Made by a program: the position numbers and the translations under genes. The notes below the pieces were generated by a model, which was given only the letters and a program-made list of their open reading frames with translations, searched no databases and was not told the origin of the DNA. A DNA stretch of 64,000 bases from Pedobacter sp. N36a (GTDB taxonomy: Bacteria > Bacteroidota > Bacteroidia > Sphingobacteriales > Sphingobacteriaceae). Shown here in pieces: positions 9,265-18,330 of the stretch (its first letter is position 1; each line of letters starts with the position of its first letter). Location of the stretch: positions 124,001-188,000 of the forward strand of contig NZ_JACSZW010000001.1 of assembly GCF_014472395.1 (NCBI RefSeq). Direction: 5' to 3'.

Positions 9265-9735
9265 CTAATGGTGATGAGGTTTGCTACCTGGACTTAATAA
9301 CGAATGTGCCTGATCGCAGGATCTGGAACAAACACAGGCATTCCCTAAACACTTCTTTTGCTGCCATTTATCTAGATTAATAATAGTTTCTACGGCCAAT
9401 GCCATAGGCAATTCCTTTTCTGTGAGGGCTATTAGGGCATCTAAAGGAACATTGGCAATCTTTATATTTCTAAGTGCAGCGGCTTCCTGATCGATATGAT
9501 TGGTAGCGGTAGAGCGTGTTGCAATGAATTTCACCCCAAGATCAGCTAACCTGTTGATCACCTGTGCAGAAACATCATCTTCATTGAATACAATTACAGC
9601 TTCTTTGCCGGCGGCATAAGAAGCCGTCTCAGAACACAAAGAGTTGGATATCAATGTAATATCATGTTTTTTATTATTGGCAATAGCCAATGGTTCTTTT
9701 TCAAAAGACTTTATACTATATGCGACAACTCTCAT
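9265..9735 (-). CDS. Short 2-hydroxyacid dehydrogenase-like protein with Cys-rich tail
   Basis: 156 residues. Positions 1-125 resemble the N-terminal part of D-lactate dehydrogenase (LdhA type), including VKFIATRSTATNHID and NVPLDA. The protein stops where the NAD-binding Rossmann domain would begin and instead carries a tail with four Cys (about 129, 134, 136, 140; pattern C-x4-C-x-C-x3-C) ending in PHHH. It therefore cannot be a normal dehydrogenase. There is no sign of the missing domain downstream, because hemN begins at once. A metal or redox role next to hemN is a guess. Confidence 0.65.
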   Translation of the reverse strand: MRVVAYSIKSFEKEPLAIANNKKHDITLISNSLCSETASYAAGKEAVIVFNEDDVSAQVINRLADLGVKFIATRSTATNHIDQEAAALRNIKIANVPLDALIALTEKELPMALAVETIINLDKWQQKKCLGNACVCSRSCDQAHSLLSPGSKPHHH

Positions 9736-9819
9736 GCTGGTTCGGTTTATTAATAATCAAAGTTAGCATGTAGCAGCAGCGGGGAGAATGAGTTTAATCA
9801 ATTGAAAATATGATTCTCA

Positions 9820-10878
9820 TCAGTTTTTCATCTGCTGCAGTCTAAGCTGATCGAGCACAATGATCTGACTGCCTTTCCTTTCTATAATCCCTTCATCTTT
9901 AAAATCACTCAAGATCCTACTCACCGTCTCAGTAGCCATTCCAGCCATTGCAGCGAGGTTATCCCTGGAAACCCTCAAGATCATTTCCGCATCCTGCACT
10001 TCCTGTTTACATAATCTGGCCAGTACTTCTGCCATACGTTTTCTCACAGAATGATAGGCCAATTGCAGCAACTGTTCCTCCTTATCCTGAAGGTTATTGG
10101 AGATCAATTGAATGAATTGTCTGGCTACATCAGGATAGCGATTGAGTAAATCATCCATTAAATCCTTTGGCAGCATACAAACCGTACTGTCTTCCACTGC
10201 TTCAGCTGTTTCCGAATAGGGAGCATTGAGCAGTAAAGAAGTAATGCCAAAATAATCTTCCTGGCCATACATTCCAGTGAGCAATTCCCTTCCATCTTCA
10301 CTTAACTTAAAGGTTTTCACCTTTCCGTTCATCACCAGGTAAAGTCCAGAAACATTGTCTCCTTCATAATACACCACCTGTTTTTTCTTAACAGAACGCA
10401 CTTTTCTGGCAGCAATGATTTTTTCCAGCTCCTGCAAACCAGAGCTATTGCTAAACAAAACGCTCAGTTTTTCAAGCGATTGGCTATAAAAAACCTGCTG
10501 TTTATCTCTTTTACTAAGTCTGCTTTCTATGGCATTTAACAATTCCACATCATCGAAAGGCTTTGTCAGGTAATCATCGGCTCCCATTTCCATCCCTTTA
10601 CGCATGTCAATACGCTCGGCTTTGGCAGTCAGGAAAATAAAAGGGATGGTTGATGTTTGTTCATTTTTATGGAGTAAATACAATACGCCATAGCCATCCA
10701 GCTCTGGCATCATGATGTCACATAAGATCACATCCGGCACTTCAGAAATTGCCAGATCTACCCCTACCCGCCCGTTAGCGGCCTGTAATACGTCATAATT
10801 TGCCAGTTCCAATATCTCAGCAGTACTTTCCCGGATATCATCGTTATCTTCTATAATGAGTATCAGTGTCTTCTTCAT
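9820..10878 (-). CDS. Receiver-Crp/Fnr fusion transcription regulator
   Basis: 352 residues from MKKTLILIIEDN (ATG at 10878); a longer frame to 10950 would overlap the kinase gene. Residues 1-120 are a receiver domain with phospho-Asp at D54 and a KPF motif. Residues about 145-265 are a cyclic-nucleotide-binding-like barrel, and the end is a Crp-type helix-turn-helix with ETVSR in the recognition helix, the sequence used by Fnr to read TTGAT half-sites. No Fnr-type N-terminal Cys cluster is seen. The stop of the adjacent kinase is 7 bases upstream. Likely a phosphorylation-controlled regulator of low-oxygen genes. Confidence 0.85.
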   Translation of the reverse strand: MKKTLILIIEDNDDIRESTAEILELANYDVLQAANGRVGVDLAISEVPDVILCDIMMPELDGYGVLYLLHKNEQTSTIPFIFLTAKAERIDMRKGMEMGADDYLTKPFDDVELLNAIESRLSKRDKQQVFYSQSLEKLSVLFSNSSGLQELEKIIAARKVRSVKKKQVVYYEGDNVSGLYLVMNGKVKTFKLSEDGRELLTGMYGQEDYFGITSLLLNAPYSETAEAVEDSTVCMLPKDLMDDLLNRYPDVARQFIQLISNNLQDKEEQLLQLAYHSVRKRMAEVLARLCKQEVQDAEMILRVSRDNLAAMAGMATETVSRILSDFKDEGIIERKGSQIIVLDQLRLQQMKN

Positions 10879-10885
10879 TCGTATT

Positions 10886-12070
10886 TTATTTATTAAAGGA
10901 CAAAACAAACTTAGTCCCGGTATGGAGTGTACTTTCAAAATGCAGCTCACCTTTCATCAGCGTTGCATAACGCAGTACGATATTTAATCCTAGTCCTGTT
11001 CCAGGAATATTCCCTGTATTGTTTGCACGGAAAAATGGCTGAAACAGGTGCTTATGGTCTGATTGAGGAATCCCAATTCCATTGTCCTTTATCGTGACCA
11101 TGCATTGGGAATCTGTAATTTCCGTATTAAATTCTATAAAGGTGTTTTCTCCAGAATATTTGATGGCATTGGAGATCAGATTGATCATGCAGTTTTTTAA
11201 CAGGTTAAGATCTAAGAGCACCGTACTTTCCAGTCCAGTATGCTGGTAAATGATGTTCTGATCCTGCTTGGCCATCATTTGCATTTCTTCAGTGATCTCT
11301 TCAGAGAGTTTAACCAGGTCAAAAGGTGTAAAAGTAGGCTCTACTTTTCCTGCTTCCAGTCGTTCCAGCGACAAGAAATCATTTAATATCGTGGTGAGAT
11401 TGCTGACTGCATTTTTGATCTTACTGACATGTTTTGTGATATTTTTATTGTCGTAAGGCTCAGCATATTTATCAATCAGGGAAGCTGAAAGCTGTACTGA
11501 ACTTAGCGGGGTTCTGAATTCATGCGAAGCCATGGAAACGAACCTGCTTTTCAATTGATTGAGTTCTTTTTCTTTTTCAAGAGAAAGACTAACCTCTTCT
11601 TTCGCTTCACTTAAAGCCATCACTGTTTTTTTGAGTGATTTTGTACGCTCCTCAACCAGCTCTTCCAATTCCGCCGCATATTCTCTCAGACGCTCTTCCG
11701 CTTCTTTTTCTTTAGAAAGATCATGGATAAATCCAGTGTAAATGATACGGTTCTCATATTGCACCTCACTCACTGCCAAGCGAAAAGGAAAAGTACTCCG
11801 ATCTTTCCTCAAGCCTTTTACTTCTCTGCCTTTTCCAATGATTCTCTTTTCACCGGTCGATTGATAGCGATGAATGTAACCATCGTGTCCGCTTCTATCC
11901 GGTTCAGGCATTAAGAATGAAATATTCTTTCCTTCAACTTCATCGATACTATAGCCAAACAATCTTAATGCTGCTGGATTAAGACTTTCTATGTTGCCCC
12001 TGTCATCTATGGTAATAATCCCATCAATTGCAGTTTCAATAATGGCTTTTAATAACCTCGCCTCTTCCAT
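10886..12070 (-). CDS. FixL-like PAS sensor histidine kinase, likely haem-based oxygen sensor
   Basis: 394 residues from MEEARLLKAI (ATG at 12070). Residues 1-115 are a PAS domain. It contains H-D-G-Y-I-H-R-Y at 62-69 and I-I-G-K-G-R at 77-82, which align without gaps to the FixL haem segment: His62 falls on the proximal haem ligand (His200 in Bradyrhizobium FixL) and Arg82 on Arg220. A coiled coil (about 122-172) joins it to the HisKA domain, with phospho-His at about 183 in SHEFRTP, and a HATPase domain with GTGLGLNIV. No membrane helix, so it is cytoplasmic. Its partner is surely the receiver-Crp gene just downstream. Confidence 0.85.
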   Translation of the reverse strand: MEEARLLKAIIETAIDGIITIDDRGNIESLNPAALRLFGYSIDEVEGKNISFLMPEPDRSGHDGYIHRYQSTGEKRIIGKGREVKGLRKDRSTFPFRLAVSEVQYENRIIYTGFIHDLSKEKEAEERLREYAAELEELVEERTKSLKKTVMALSEAKEEVSLSLEKEKELNQLKSRFVSMASHEFRTPLSSVQLSASLIDKYAEPYDNKNITKHVSKIKNAVSNLTTILNDFLSLERLEAGKVEPTFTPFDLVKLSEEITEEMQMMAKQDQNIIYQHTGLESTVLLDLNLLKNCMINLISNAIKYSGENTFIEFNTEITDSQCMVTIKDNGIGIPQSDHKHLFQPFFRANNTGNIPGTGLGLNIVLRYATLMKGELHFESTLHTGTKFVLSFNK

Positions 12071-12083
12071 GTATTCTTTTTTA

Positions 12084-12091
12084 CAAATATA
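12084..12091 (-). promoter_or_regulatory. Possible -7 element (TATATTTG) of the FixL-like kinase gene
   Basis: On the minus strand TATATTTG matches the Bacteroidota TAnnTTTG -7 consensus, 13 bases before the chosen start codon. No good -33 TTG was found at the usual distance and the leader would be very short, so this may be chance. Confidence 0.3.
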
Positions 12092-12182
12092 ATGATAACG
12101 ATTGCACTGAGCTAATAACCTCAATCATACAAAAGCGTGACTAATATCATGTTTTTAAATTTAAATAGTCTGTTCTTTTGCG

Positions 12183-13976
12183 ATGCAAGTAAATTTTTCT
12201 CAGCAAATGAACCATACTTTTCACATTCCAGTTTTAGGCTTAGGCTATTCAATTGATACTCCTTTAAAGGTGGCCAGATATGGCATCTCCTCTGTTGTTT
12301 CCATCGTAGATGATGAATTGACAGAGCGCATGAGGAAATACCATGAGGAAAAAACCGCAGGTACATTTACGTTCATCGACAAGAAACAAGCTGATAGCCG
12401 TGCCAAGAGGATTACGGCCTATCTGAACTTATTGGATTTACAGGTGAAGAGGCAATTTGCTGCTTTAAAGGCACAGTCTTACGAAGAAGGAACAGACCTG
12501 AATCTTTATTTCGAACTGCTGCCAGCGCAATCTGCATGGAAAAAAAGGTACCAGGAAATGAAAAATTTACCAGAAGGCCCGCAAAAAACTGCCTTGCAAT
12601 CTGAATTAATTGAAGTCATCACACCTGGGGCGATTGATGTGAATATTATGTCTAAAGTGGATAAGGCAAATTACAATGCGAACCACGAAACTGACGGTGA
12701 TGATTTTACAGATGCATTAGCAGCGATGCGCGGTTTTACAAATAGTACTTTAAATTCTTCGGTGATTATATCCGCAGGACTCAACCCAAGATTGTATGCC
12801 TATATGGAAAAATGCAGTTCCTTTTATCCGGATGCAAATGGCGCATTTTCAAAGAAAATCATTCTTAAAGTCAGCGATTTCCGTTCGGCATTGATCCAGG
12901 CCAAGATGCTGGCAAAAAAAGGGTTATGGGTGTCCGAATTTCGTGTAGAATCAGGATTAAACTGCGGAGGACATGCCTTTGCAACAGAAGGTTTTTTATT
13001 AGGCCCTATTCTGGAAGAATTCAAACAAAAACGTGGAGAGCTGGCAGCAGAGCTTTACCAGATGTATATTAATGCCCTAAAAAGCAAGGAAATCCTTGAA
13101 ATAGCCTTGCCTGAACAGCGCATTACAGCACAAGGTGGAATTGGTACCGCCGAAGAACATGAATTCCTGCTCAATTATTATCAGCTGGATGCTGCTGGAT
13201 GGGGAAGCCCATTTCTCCTTGTACCTGAGGCGACAAATGTGGACGATGAAACCTTAAACCAATTGGCCAGCGCGGTGGCGGAAGACTATTACTTGAGCAA
13301 TTCTTCTCCGTTAGGTGTACTTTTCAATAATTTCAAAAAGAGCAGTGCTGAAGAACAGCGCTTGCAACGGATAGAAAAAGGCAGACCAGGCAGCCCATGC
13401 ACTAAGAAATTCTTATGTACCAATACCGAATTTACTGCAGAACCCATCTGTACCGCATCCAGAGAATATCAAAATCTGAAAATAAAGCAGTTAAAGGAAC
13501 AGGAGCTTTCCGAAACTGATTACCAGCGACAATTCCAATCTATTACGGAAAAGGTGTGTCTGTGTGAAGGTCTTTGTGCCTCTACGTATTTGAAAGTTGG
13601 CATTATGAAACCAAGAGAAAACAGGGCGGTCAGTATTTGTCCCGGTCCAAATCTTGCCTTCTTTCAAGGTAAATACTCCCTGAAAGAAATGATCAATCAT
13701 ATTTACGGCCGTGAAAATCTACTGGCCAATGTCAGTCGTCCAAACCTATTTATTAATGAACTTCATTTATATGTAGACTACCTGAAGAAAGACATTGCCA
13801 ACCAGATGGAAGAATTAACGACAAAAAAAGACAAATACTTCAGCAAGTTTAAACTGCAATTACTAGATGGTATCGCTTATTATCGTGCCCTCATTCCAGA
13901 ACTAAAATTCCAGGATAACTTATCCCTGGAAGAAATGCTGAAGCAACTGTTATTGGCTGAAAAAAGTTTAAGTTAA
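12183..13976 (+). CDS. Uncharacterised 597-residue Cys-rich protein, possible TIM-barrel flavoprotein
   Basis: I do not recognise this protein by name. Its first part (TPLKVARYGISSVVSIVDD) and a later part (ITAQGGIGTAEEHEF followed by AAGWGSPFLL) resemble the strand-loop pattern of nitronate monooxygenase and glutamate synthase-type FMN barrels, with GLNCGGHAFATEG between them. The last third holds clustered Cys: about 404-430 (three), CLCEGLC near 458-464 and CPGPN near 487, suggesting an Fe-S or metal site. No signal peptide. It is divergent from the FixL-like kinase, sharing a 112-base spacer. A second start at 12207 (MNHTFHIP) is possible. Gene call is firm; function is open. Confidence 0.75.
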   Translation: MQVNFSQQMNHTFHIPVLGLGYSIDTPLKVARYGISSVVSIVDDELTERMRKYHEEKTAGTFTFIDKKQADSRAKRITAYLNLLDLQVKRQFAALKAQSYEEGTDLNLYFELLPAQSAWKKRYQEMKNLPEGPQKTALQSELIEVITPGAIDVNIMSKVDKANYNANHETDGDDFTDALAAMRGFTNSTLNSSVIISAGLNPRLYAYMEKCSSFYPDANGAFSKKIILKVSDFRSALIQAKMLAKKGLWVSEFRVESGLNCGGHAFATEGFLLGPILEEFKQKRGELAAELYQMYINALKSKEILEIALPEQRITAQGGIGTAEEHEFLLNYYQLDAAGWGSPFLLVPEATNVDDETLNQLASAVAEDYYLSNSSPLGVLFNNFKKSSAEEQRLQRIEKGRPGSPCTKKFLCTNTEFTAEPICTASREYQNLKIKQLKEQELSETDYQRQFQSITEKVCLCEGLCASTYLKVGIMKPRENRAVSICPGPNLAFFQGKYSLKEMINHIYGRENLLANVSRPNLFINELHLYVDYLKKDIANQMEELTTKKDKYFSKFKLQLLDGIAYYRALIPELKFQDNLSLEEMLKQLLLAEKSLS

Positions 13977-14000
13977 ACCCATTCAGACGCTCAAAACATA

Positions 14001-14064
14001 AGGCCACGTGTCAGAAAAGAACTTTGGTGTATAGTTCTCCCCCCCTTCTTTCCGTGGCTTTTAT
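14001..14064 (+). terminator. Structured terminator after the 597-residue protein gene
   Basis: Outer arms AGGCCACG (14001-14008) and CGTGGCTTTT (14053-14062) pair, with a small inner hairpin GAACT/AGTTC, and a short T-run inside the 3' arm. It begins 25 bases after the stop codon. The long loop with seven C makes it an unusual but plausible terminator. Confidence 0.5.
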
Positions 14065-14124
14065 GGAACCTAATTTTTTACTATATTAGTTAAAAGGAAT
14101 TTCGATACTATAACCAAAAATAAC

Positions 14125-14319
14125 ATGGAAAAAGAAGCTATGAAATCATTACTGGGCATCATTGACCAGCAAGTTAGTTCTTCGATTTTAGGAGGAATGG
14201 AAGAGCAGTATGAAGAATTGGAAAATTTAGGGTATATCCATATCAATAGGGATCGTGTTCAGCACGCCGCTTCTATCACTCCTGAAGGCATGGAATTTTT
14301 ATATCACGATAAAGAATAA
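14125..14319 (+). CDS. Small hypothetical protein
   Basis: 64 residues, acidic and mostly helical, with LENLGYIHINRDRVQHAASITPEGMEFL. The end (a turn, a short strand, then ITPEGMEFL) looks like the wing and last helix of a winged-helix fold, but this is only a resemblance. It has no membrane helix or signal peptide. A terminator hairpin before it and another after it suggest its own transcript. Coding potential is supported by a clean start and Bacteroidota-like composition; function unknown. Confidence 0.55.
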   Translation: MEKEAMKSLLGIIDQQVSSSILGGMEEQYEELENLGYIHINRDRVQHAASITPEGMEFLYHDKE

Positions 14320-14436
14320 GGGCATATTGTCATTAAATTGTTTTTATTTTTCATACTTAAAACTTTTTATTAACAAACTCCGTTATATCATCAGTTTGTT
14401 TGGTTTAGGTTGATCTGTGGTGGGTCAGCCATTATT

Positions 14437-14477
14437 AAAACAGGGATAGATCTCTCCGATTCATCCCTGTTTTTTTG
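14437..14477 (+). terminator. Strong intrinsic terminator, probably bidirectional
   Basis: An 11-base perfect stem AAAACAGGGAT / ATCCCTGTTTT with a 15-base loop, running into a long T-run on the plus strand. On the minus strand the stem is also followed by TTTTAAT. It separates the small plus-strand gene from the convergent hexosaminidase pseudogene. Confidence 0.85.
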
Positions 14478-14504
14478 TTTAAACACCAGTCTTTAAAGTT
14501 CAGA

Positions 14505-17025
14505 TCAATTGATCACCATACTTCTTCCTCCTCTATTCGTGACATCAAAAACACGGAACTTCACACCTTTCTGAAAAGGAATAGGCTGAGTATATATTTT
14601 ACTGCTGGCCATTGGTTCCTTTCCATCCGTAGTATAACGGATGATCAAACCTGGCAATTGTACATTTGCAGCGATCTGGCCATTACTCAGATTTATTCCT
14701 GGAGTCGGTATTCGGTATTTAAACCCTCCAGCGTAATAGTTCAGTCTTGGCAATTCTTTTTTGCCCAGCACATTTACAAATTCAGACCAAGCCTGATCAT
14801 ACGATACTTTTCCTTTTTCGAGGTCTTCTTCCAGTGCCCATTCCGGATCTTTCGCCCAGGCGCGTTCTGCCAACCCCAATAATTTCGGCAGCAGCATATA
14901 TTCAAATTGTTCAGGCGTTTTAATGTTTTCGCTCCATAATGGTGCTTGCAGTCCCGCAATATTTGATTTCCCAGCTTCTGTTAATCCAACCTTGTTTTTA
15001 TAGCGCGCTGGATTTGCAGGATTTCCTTCCTCATCTTCTTTCATATTCTTATAATAATCGAAAGGAATGAAATAGAAGAGCTTGTCTACATCTACATAAC
15101 CACCCCAATTCTGCCCGTTTTCTAGAAAGCTTTTGTTCGAAGCCAGGTCTATATAAAAATTGGTGACTGGTGTTAACACTACTTTATATCCCTCATTGGC
15201 CATTTTATAAGCTAAATCTTCATTACCGTGTAAGTTATTCCAAACATCTACATGAAAATTCTCCTTGAAGAATCGCGGTTCAGGTACCATTTTCATTTCG
15301 CCATTTGATTCTTTTTTATGCAATCCGATTTCTTCCCATCCAGATAAATAAAGCGATTTGGATTGCAGCATTTTGTTTAATTTACTAAAGAAATAGAACC
15401 ACAATTCGTCTGTCCCCGGCACTGGTGGATCTTTGATGGCCAGTTGAGCAGCTGCTGGTGATTTCTCCCATACGCCGACAGGTACCTCATCACCACCAAA
15501 ATGGATAGTAGTTAAAGGTGCATTTGCTGCTCCATGCATGGCGATCAGCTCATTCGTTACCTTTTCCAGAAAGTGATAGCTCGAAGGTAAAGCTGGGTTG
15601 ATCACATTGTCATCAAAACCCTGTACAGATCGATATTTACTCTCATCCTTTAAATCACTTAACAAATAATACTCTGCAGCTGTTTTGTCTCCAGCCTTCA
15701 TCAAACGGTGGTAGCGGGCCTCCATTGCTTTTATGGCTGCTCTGGCATGACCAGGGGTCTCAATTTCTGGGATCACCCGGATATGTCTTGCTCTAGCATA
15801 CCTCAAGATTTCTATATACTCTGCTTTGGTATAAAAAACCTGTTCCAGAGTTCAGACCTGTTATTGGTCCAGAACCATAAGCAGGCAAAATCTGAGCGCG
15901 TTCTGTTACAGAATGACCTCGTGCTGCCCCTACGGTAGTTAACTCTGGCAGGCCTGGAATTTCCAAACGCCAGCCTTCATCTTCTGTCAGGTGAAAATGA
16001 AAAACATTGAGTTTATACAAAGCCATCAGGTCCAGGGCCTTCAGTACTTCAGATTTAGGCTGAAAGTTCCTGCCTACGTCCATCATAAAACCTCTAAATC
16101 CAAACCTCGGATGGTCATTAATCACAGCTGCAGGTATAGCAATCGACTTTTCAATTTTCGACCAGGAACTTGCAGGAAACATACTTTTTAAAGATTGTAT
16201 CGCATAAAAGGCACCTGCCGGATCCGATGCTGCTATAGTAATCTGATTAGGCGAAATGGTAAGCGCATACGCTTCCTCAGCCATTTTTTCGTCTTTCAAG
16301 AAAACAATTTTCCCAGCAACGGCACTTGGTCTGCCAGCTGTTTTTTCACCTAATACCCGCGTGATGTCCTGGGTAAGCAAAGACGCTTCATTTGCAAAAG
16401 CAGGTATTCCTACTACATTCACCTCTCTGGTTAAGCGGAAAGTGCCTTTACCCGGAGAATAATCCGCAGGAGTTGGAAAAACCAATGGCAATTGATTTAC
16501 CGGAATATCTTTGATCTTTTTATTCTCTTCATAAACTTTCTTTGACAGCTCCTGCTCAAAAGTGAGCCGGGCTGCTAAGTGCTGAAATTCTACATTTTTA
16601 ATCGCAGCACCCTGATCAGGTGTTTTGTCCCAAACCAGATAAAATCCCGAGGGGCGTTCTGAAACATTATAGATAGTCTCCGTTGCTATATGAAGTTTAA
16701 CTGCTTCAGCAGGCGCAATTGCCTTAAAGGATGGCAATGGTGACAATTGGAATAAAGCCCCGTTAACGAGCGTAATCTTCGCCAGCAAGCTATCAACTCC
16801 AATAGTCTTCATCGCCCTGGAATTGAAGAAGATTTTCCAACCCGCAGCAGGTAAAGAAACTTTACCATTATTCTTGACGGTCAATACCATTTCATCTTTA
16901 TCATTGGTTTGCATCCAGTTCAATTCTAAATCGGCAGCAGAAACAAGGGCAGCTTTCTGAGCGGTAGCCGATCCGCTGATACTAAATATAAAGAAAGTAG
17001 CAAATAAGTAAATTTTCATGGGCAT
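14505..17025 (-). pseudogene. Beta-N-acetylhexosaminidase (GH20), frameshifted
   Basis: Reads as one gene of about 840 codons split by a single-base slip. The N-part (15793-17025) has a signal peptide (about 1-22, ending SATAQ), a CHB_HEX-type N-terminal domain and a GH20b domain, up to NSGTGF. The C-part continues in another frame as YTKAEYIEILRYARARHIRV and holds the catalytic GGDE, then a chitobiase-type C-terminal domain. The break is at a run of six A on the plus strand (15833-15838), where five would restore the frame. The enzyme would remove terminal GlcNAc from chitin oligomers or glycans. One homopolymer base could also be a sequencing error, but the neighbouring genes are clearly broken too. 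Confidence 0.88.
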
Positions 17026-17112
17026 ATATTTTAATATGTTTTGAATTGATTTTTATCTAAATCTTCCAATCAAGACCTTTAAACACGCTATTGATGAAGG
17101 AATAAACACGAA

Positions 17113-18234
17113 TTAAACCCTGATGTAGATCTTTTTCTTGTCTAAAATATAGCCAATCAGCCAGCAGACCAGCATGAAGCAGATGGCGAACAACAGTGAG
17201 CCGAAAGGTCCTGGAGCAATCGCCTGAAAAAACACCGTATTGATCCAGCCTGCAAAATCTGATTTTGGGAATATGGTATTGACAATAATTAGTAAAAGAT
17301 CAGCCACAATATAAATGAACAAGGGATTCTTACCGAATACCGTAAAAAAGCCCGTCCATTTCACATAAGATTTCAGTTCGATGATATAAATTAATACAGC
17401 GATAATGATCAGGTCTAACCCACAAGTGATCAGGACGAAGGAACTCGTCCATAATTTCTTGTTAATCGGGAATGCAAAGTTCCAGCACCAGGCCAGGAAC
17501 ACCAGTGATACTCCTACGAGTAACAGCCTGGCAATACTTTCAAAGCCTTTTCCTTTTTCCTGAATAAACTTACCTGCAAAGTAACCGATCACCACATTTA
17601 CACAAGACGGAATCGTACTTAAAATTCCTTCTGGATCAAAAGGAACGCCTTCACCATGATATAAATGAGCACTTCCAAGCAAAAATTGATCGAGATACTG
17701 ACCTGCATTTCCAGTCATATTTAAGGGATCGCTGGAATCTCCAAAAATGAGCAGCAGCAGCCAATATCCAATTAGGAACAAAACACTCAGCACCATCACC
17801 CATCTCGTAGATAAATAATGGACCATTAAAGAAACGATCCCATAACACAAAGCGATCCTTTGTAACACCCCCATGATCCGGGTATTTCCAATGGGAGAAA
17901 AGCTAATTCCACCGGCCTCATTATAATGAAAAAATGGGAACCAGTACATCAGATAGCCGATTAAAAAGATGAGCAGCGTTCGTTTAAATATTTTACCGAG
18001 TACTTCCCTGTCACTCATCAGGGCAAACTTTCTCGCAGAAAAGCTCATGGCATTCCCTACGGCAAAAAGAAAGGAAGGAAAAACCAGATCGGTAGGTGTA
18101 AACCCATGCCATGCCGCATGTTCCAGCATAGAAAAAGGCTGTGCTCCGCTCCCCGGTGTGTTCACAATGATCATAAAACAGACTGTCATTCCCCGAAATA
18201 CATCAAGGGATAAAAAACGTTGCGGTTGGTTCAT
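17113..18234 (-). CDS. NagX-like acyltransferase (heparan-alpha-glucosaminide N-acetyltransferase family)
   Basis: 373 residues, about ten membrane helices. The N-terminus RFLSLDVFRGMTVCFMIIVNTPG and HAAWHGFTPTDLVFPSFLF are typical of the COG4299/DUF5009 family, which includes human HGSNAT and the NagX proteins of GlcNAc catabolic loci. They are thought to move acetyl groups onto amino sugars across the membrane. It is complete and undamaged although the genes on both sides are broken. It lies 87 bases upstream of the GH20 pseudogene and downstream of the SusD remnant, so it was part of the same sugar operon. Confidence 0.85.
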   Translation of the reverse strand: MNQPQRFLSLDVFRGMTVCFMIIVNTPGSGAQPFSMLEHAAWHGFTPTDLVFPSFLFAVGNAMSFSARKFALMSDREVLGKIFKRTLLIFLIGYLMYWFPFFHYNEAGGISFSPIGNTRIMGVLQRIALCYGIVSLMVHYLSTRWVMVLSVLFLIGYWLLLLIFGDSSDPLNMTGNAGQYLDQFLLGSAHLYHGEGVPFDPEGILSTIPSCVNVVIGYFAGKFIQEKGKGFESIARLLLVGVSLVFLAWCWNFAFPINKKLWTSSFVLITCGLDLIIIAVLIYIIELKSYVKWTGFFTVFGKNPLFIYIVADLLLIIVNTIFPKSDFAGWINTVFFQAIAPGPFGSLLFAICFMLVCWLIGYILDKKKIYIRV

Positions 18235-18270
18235 TAGCTATAGTATAGGTTACAGGAAAATTTAATAGCG

Positions 18271-18300
18271 AGGAAGGAGCGACATCCGTCCCTCCTTCCT
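18271..18300. terminator. Intercistronic hairpin
   Basis: Perfect 9-base inverted repeat AGGAAGGAG / CTCCTTCCT with a 12-base loop, between the SusD remnant and the NagX-like gene. No T-run follows on the minus strand, so it may be a partial terminator or an mRNA-stabilising stem, as often found after susCD pairs. Confidence 0.5.
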
Positions 18301-18330
18301 ACAAAAGGTATCAATAGAAATGGTGATTTC

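Noticed and set aside
9784..9818. Inverted repeat GAGAAT/ATTCTC after the receiver-Crp gene
   Set aside because: Only 6 bases per arm, a 23-base loop and no T-run; too weak to call a terminator.
9736..9819. Fnr-type site upstream of the hemN pair
   Set aside because: TTGATTAAACTCAT and TTGATTATTAATAA each match only one half of TTGAT-N4-ATCAA; not better than chance in AT-rich DNA.
12121..12366. 81-codon minus-strand ORF over the start of the 597-residue gene
   Set aside because: Shadow of the well-supported plus-strand gene; no recognisable pattern.
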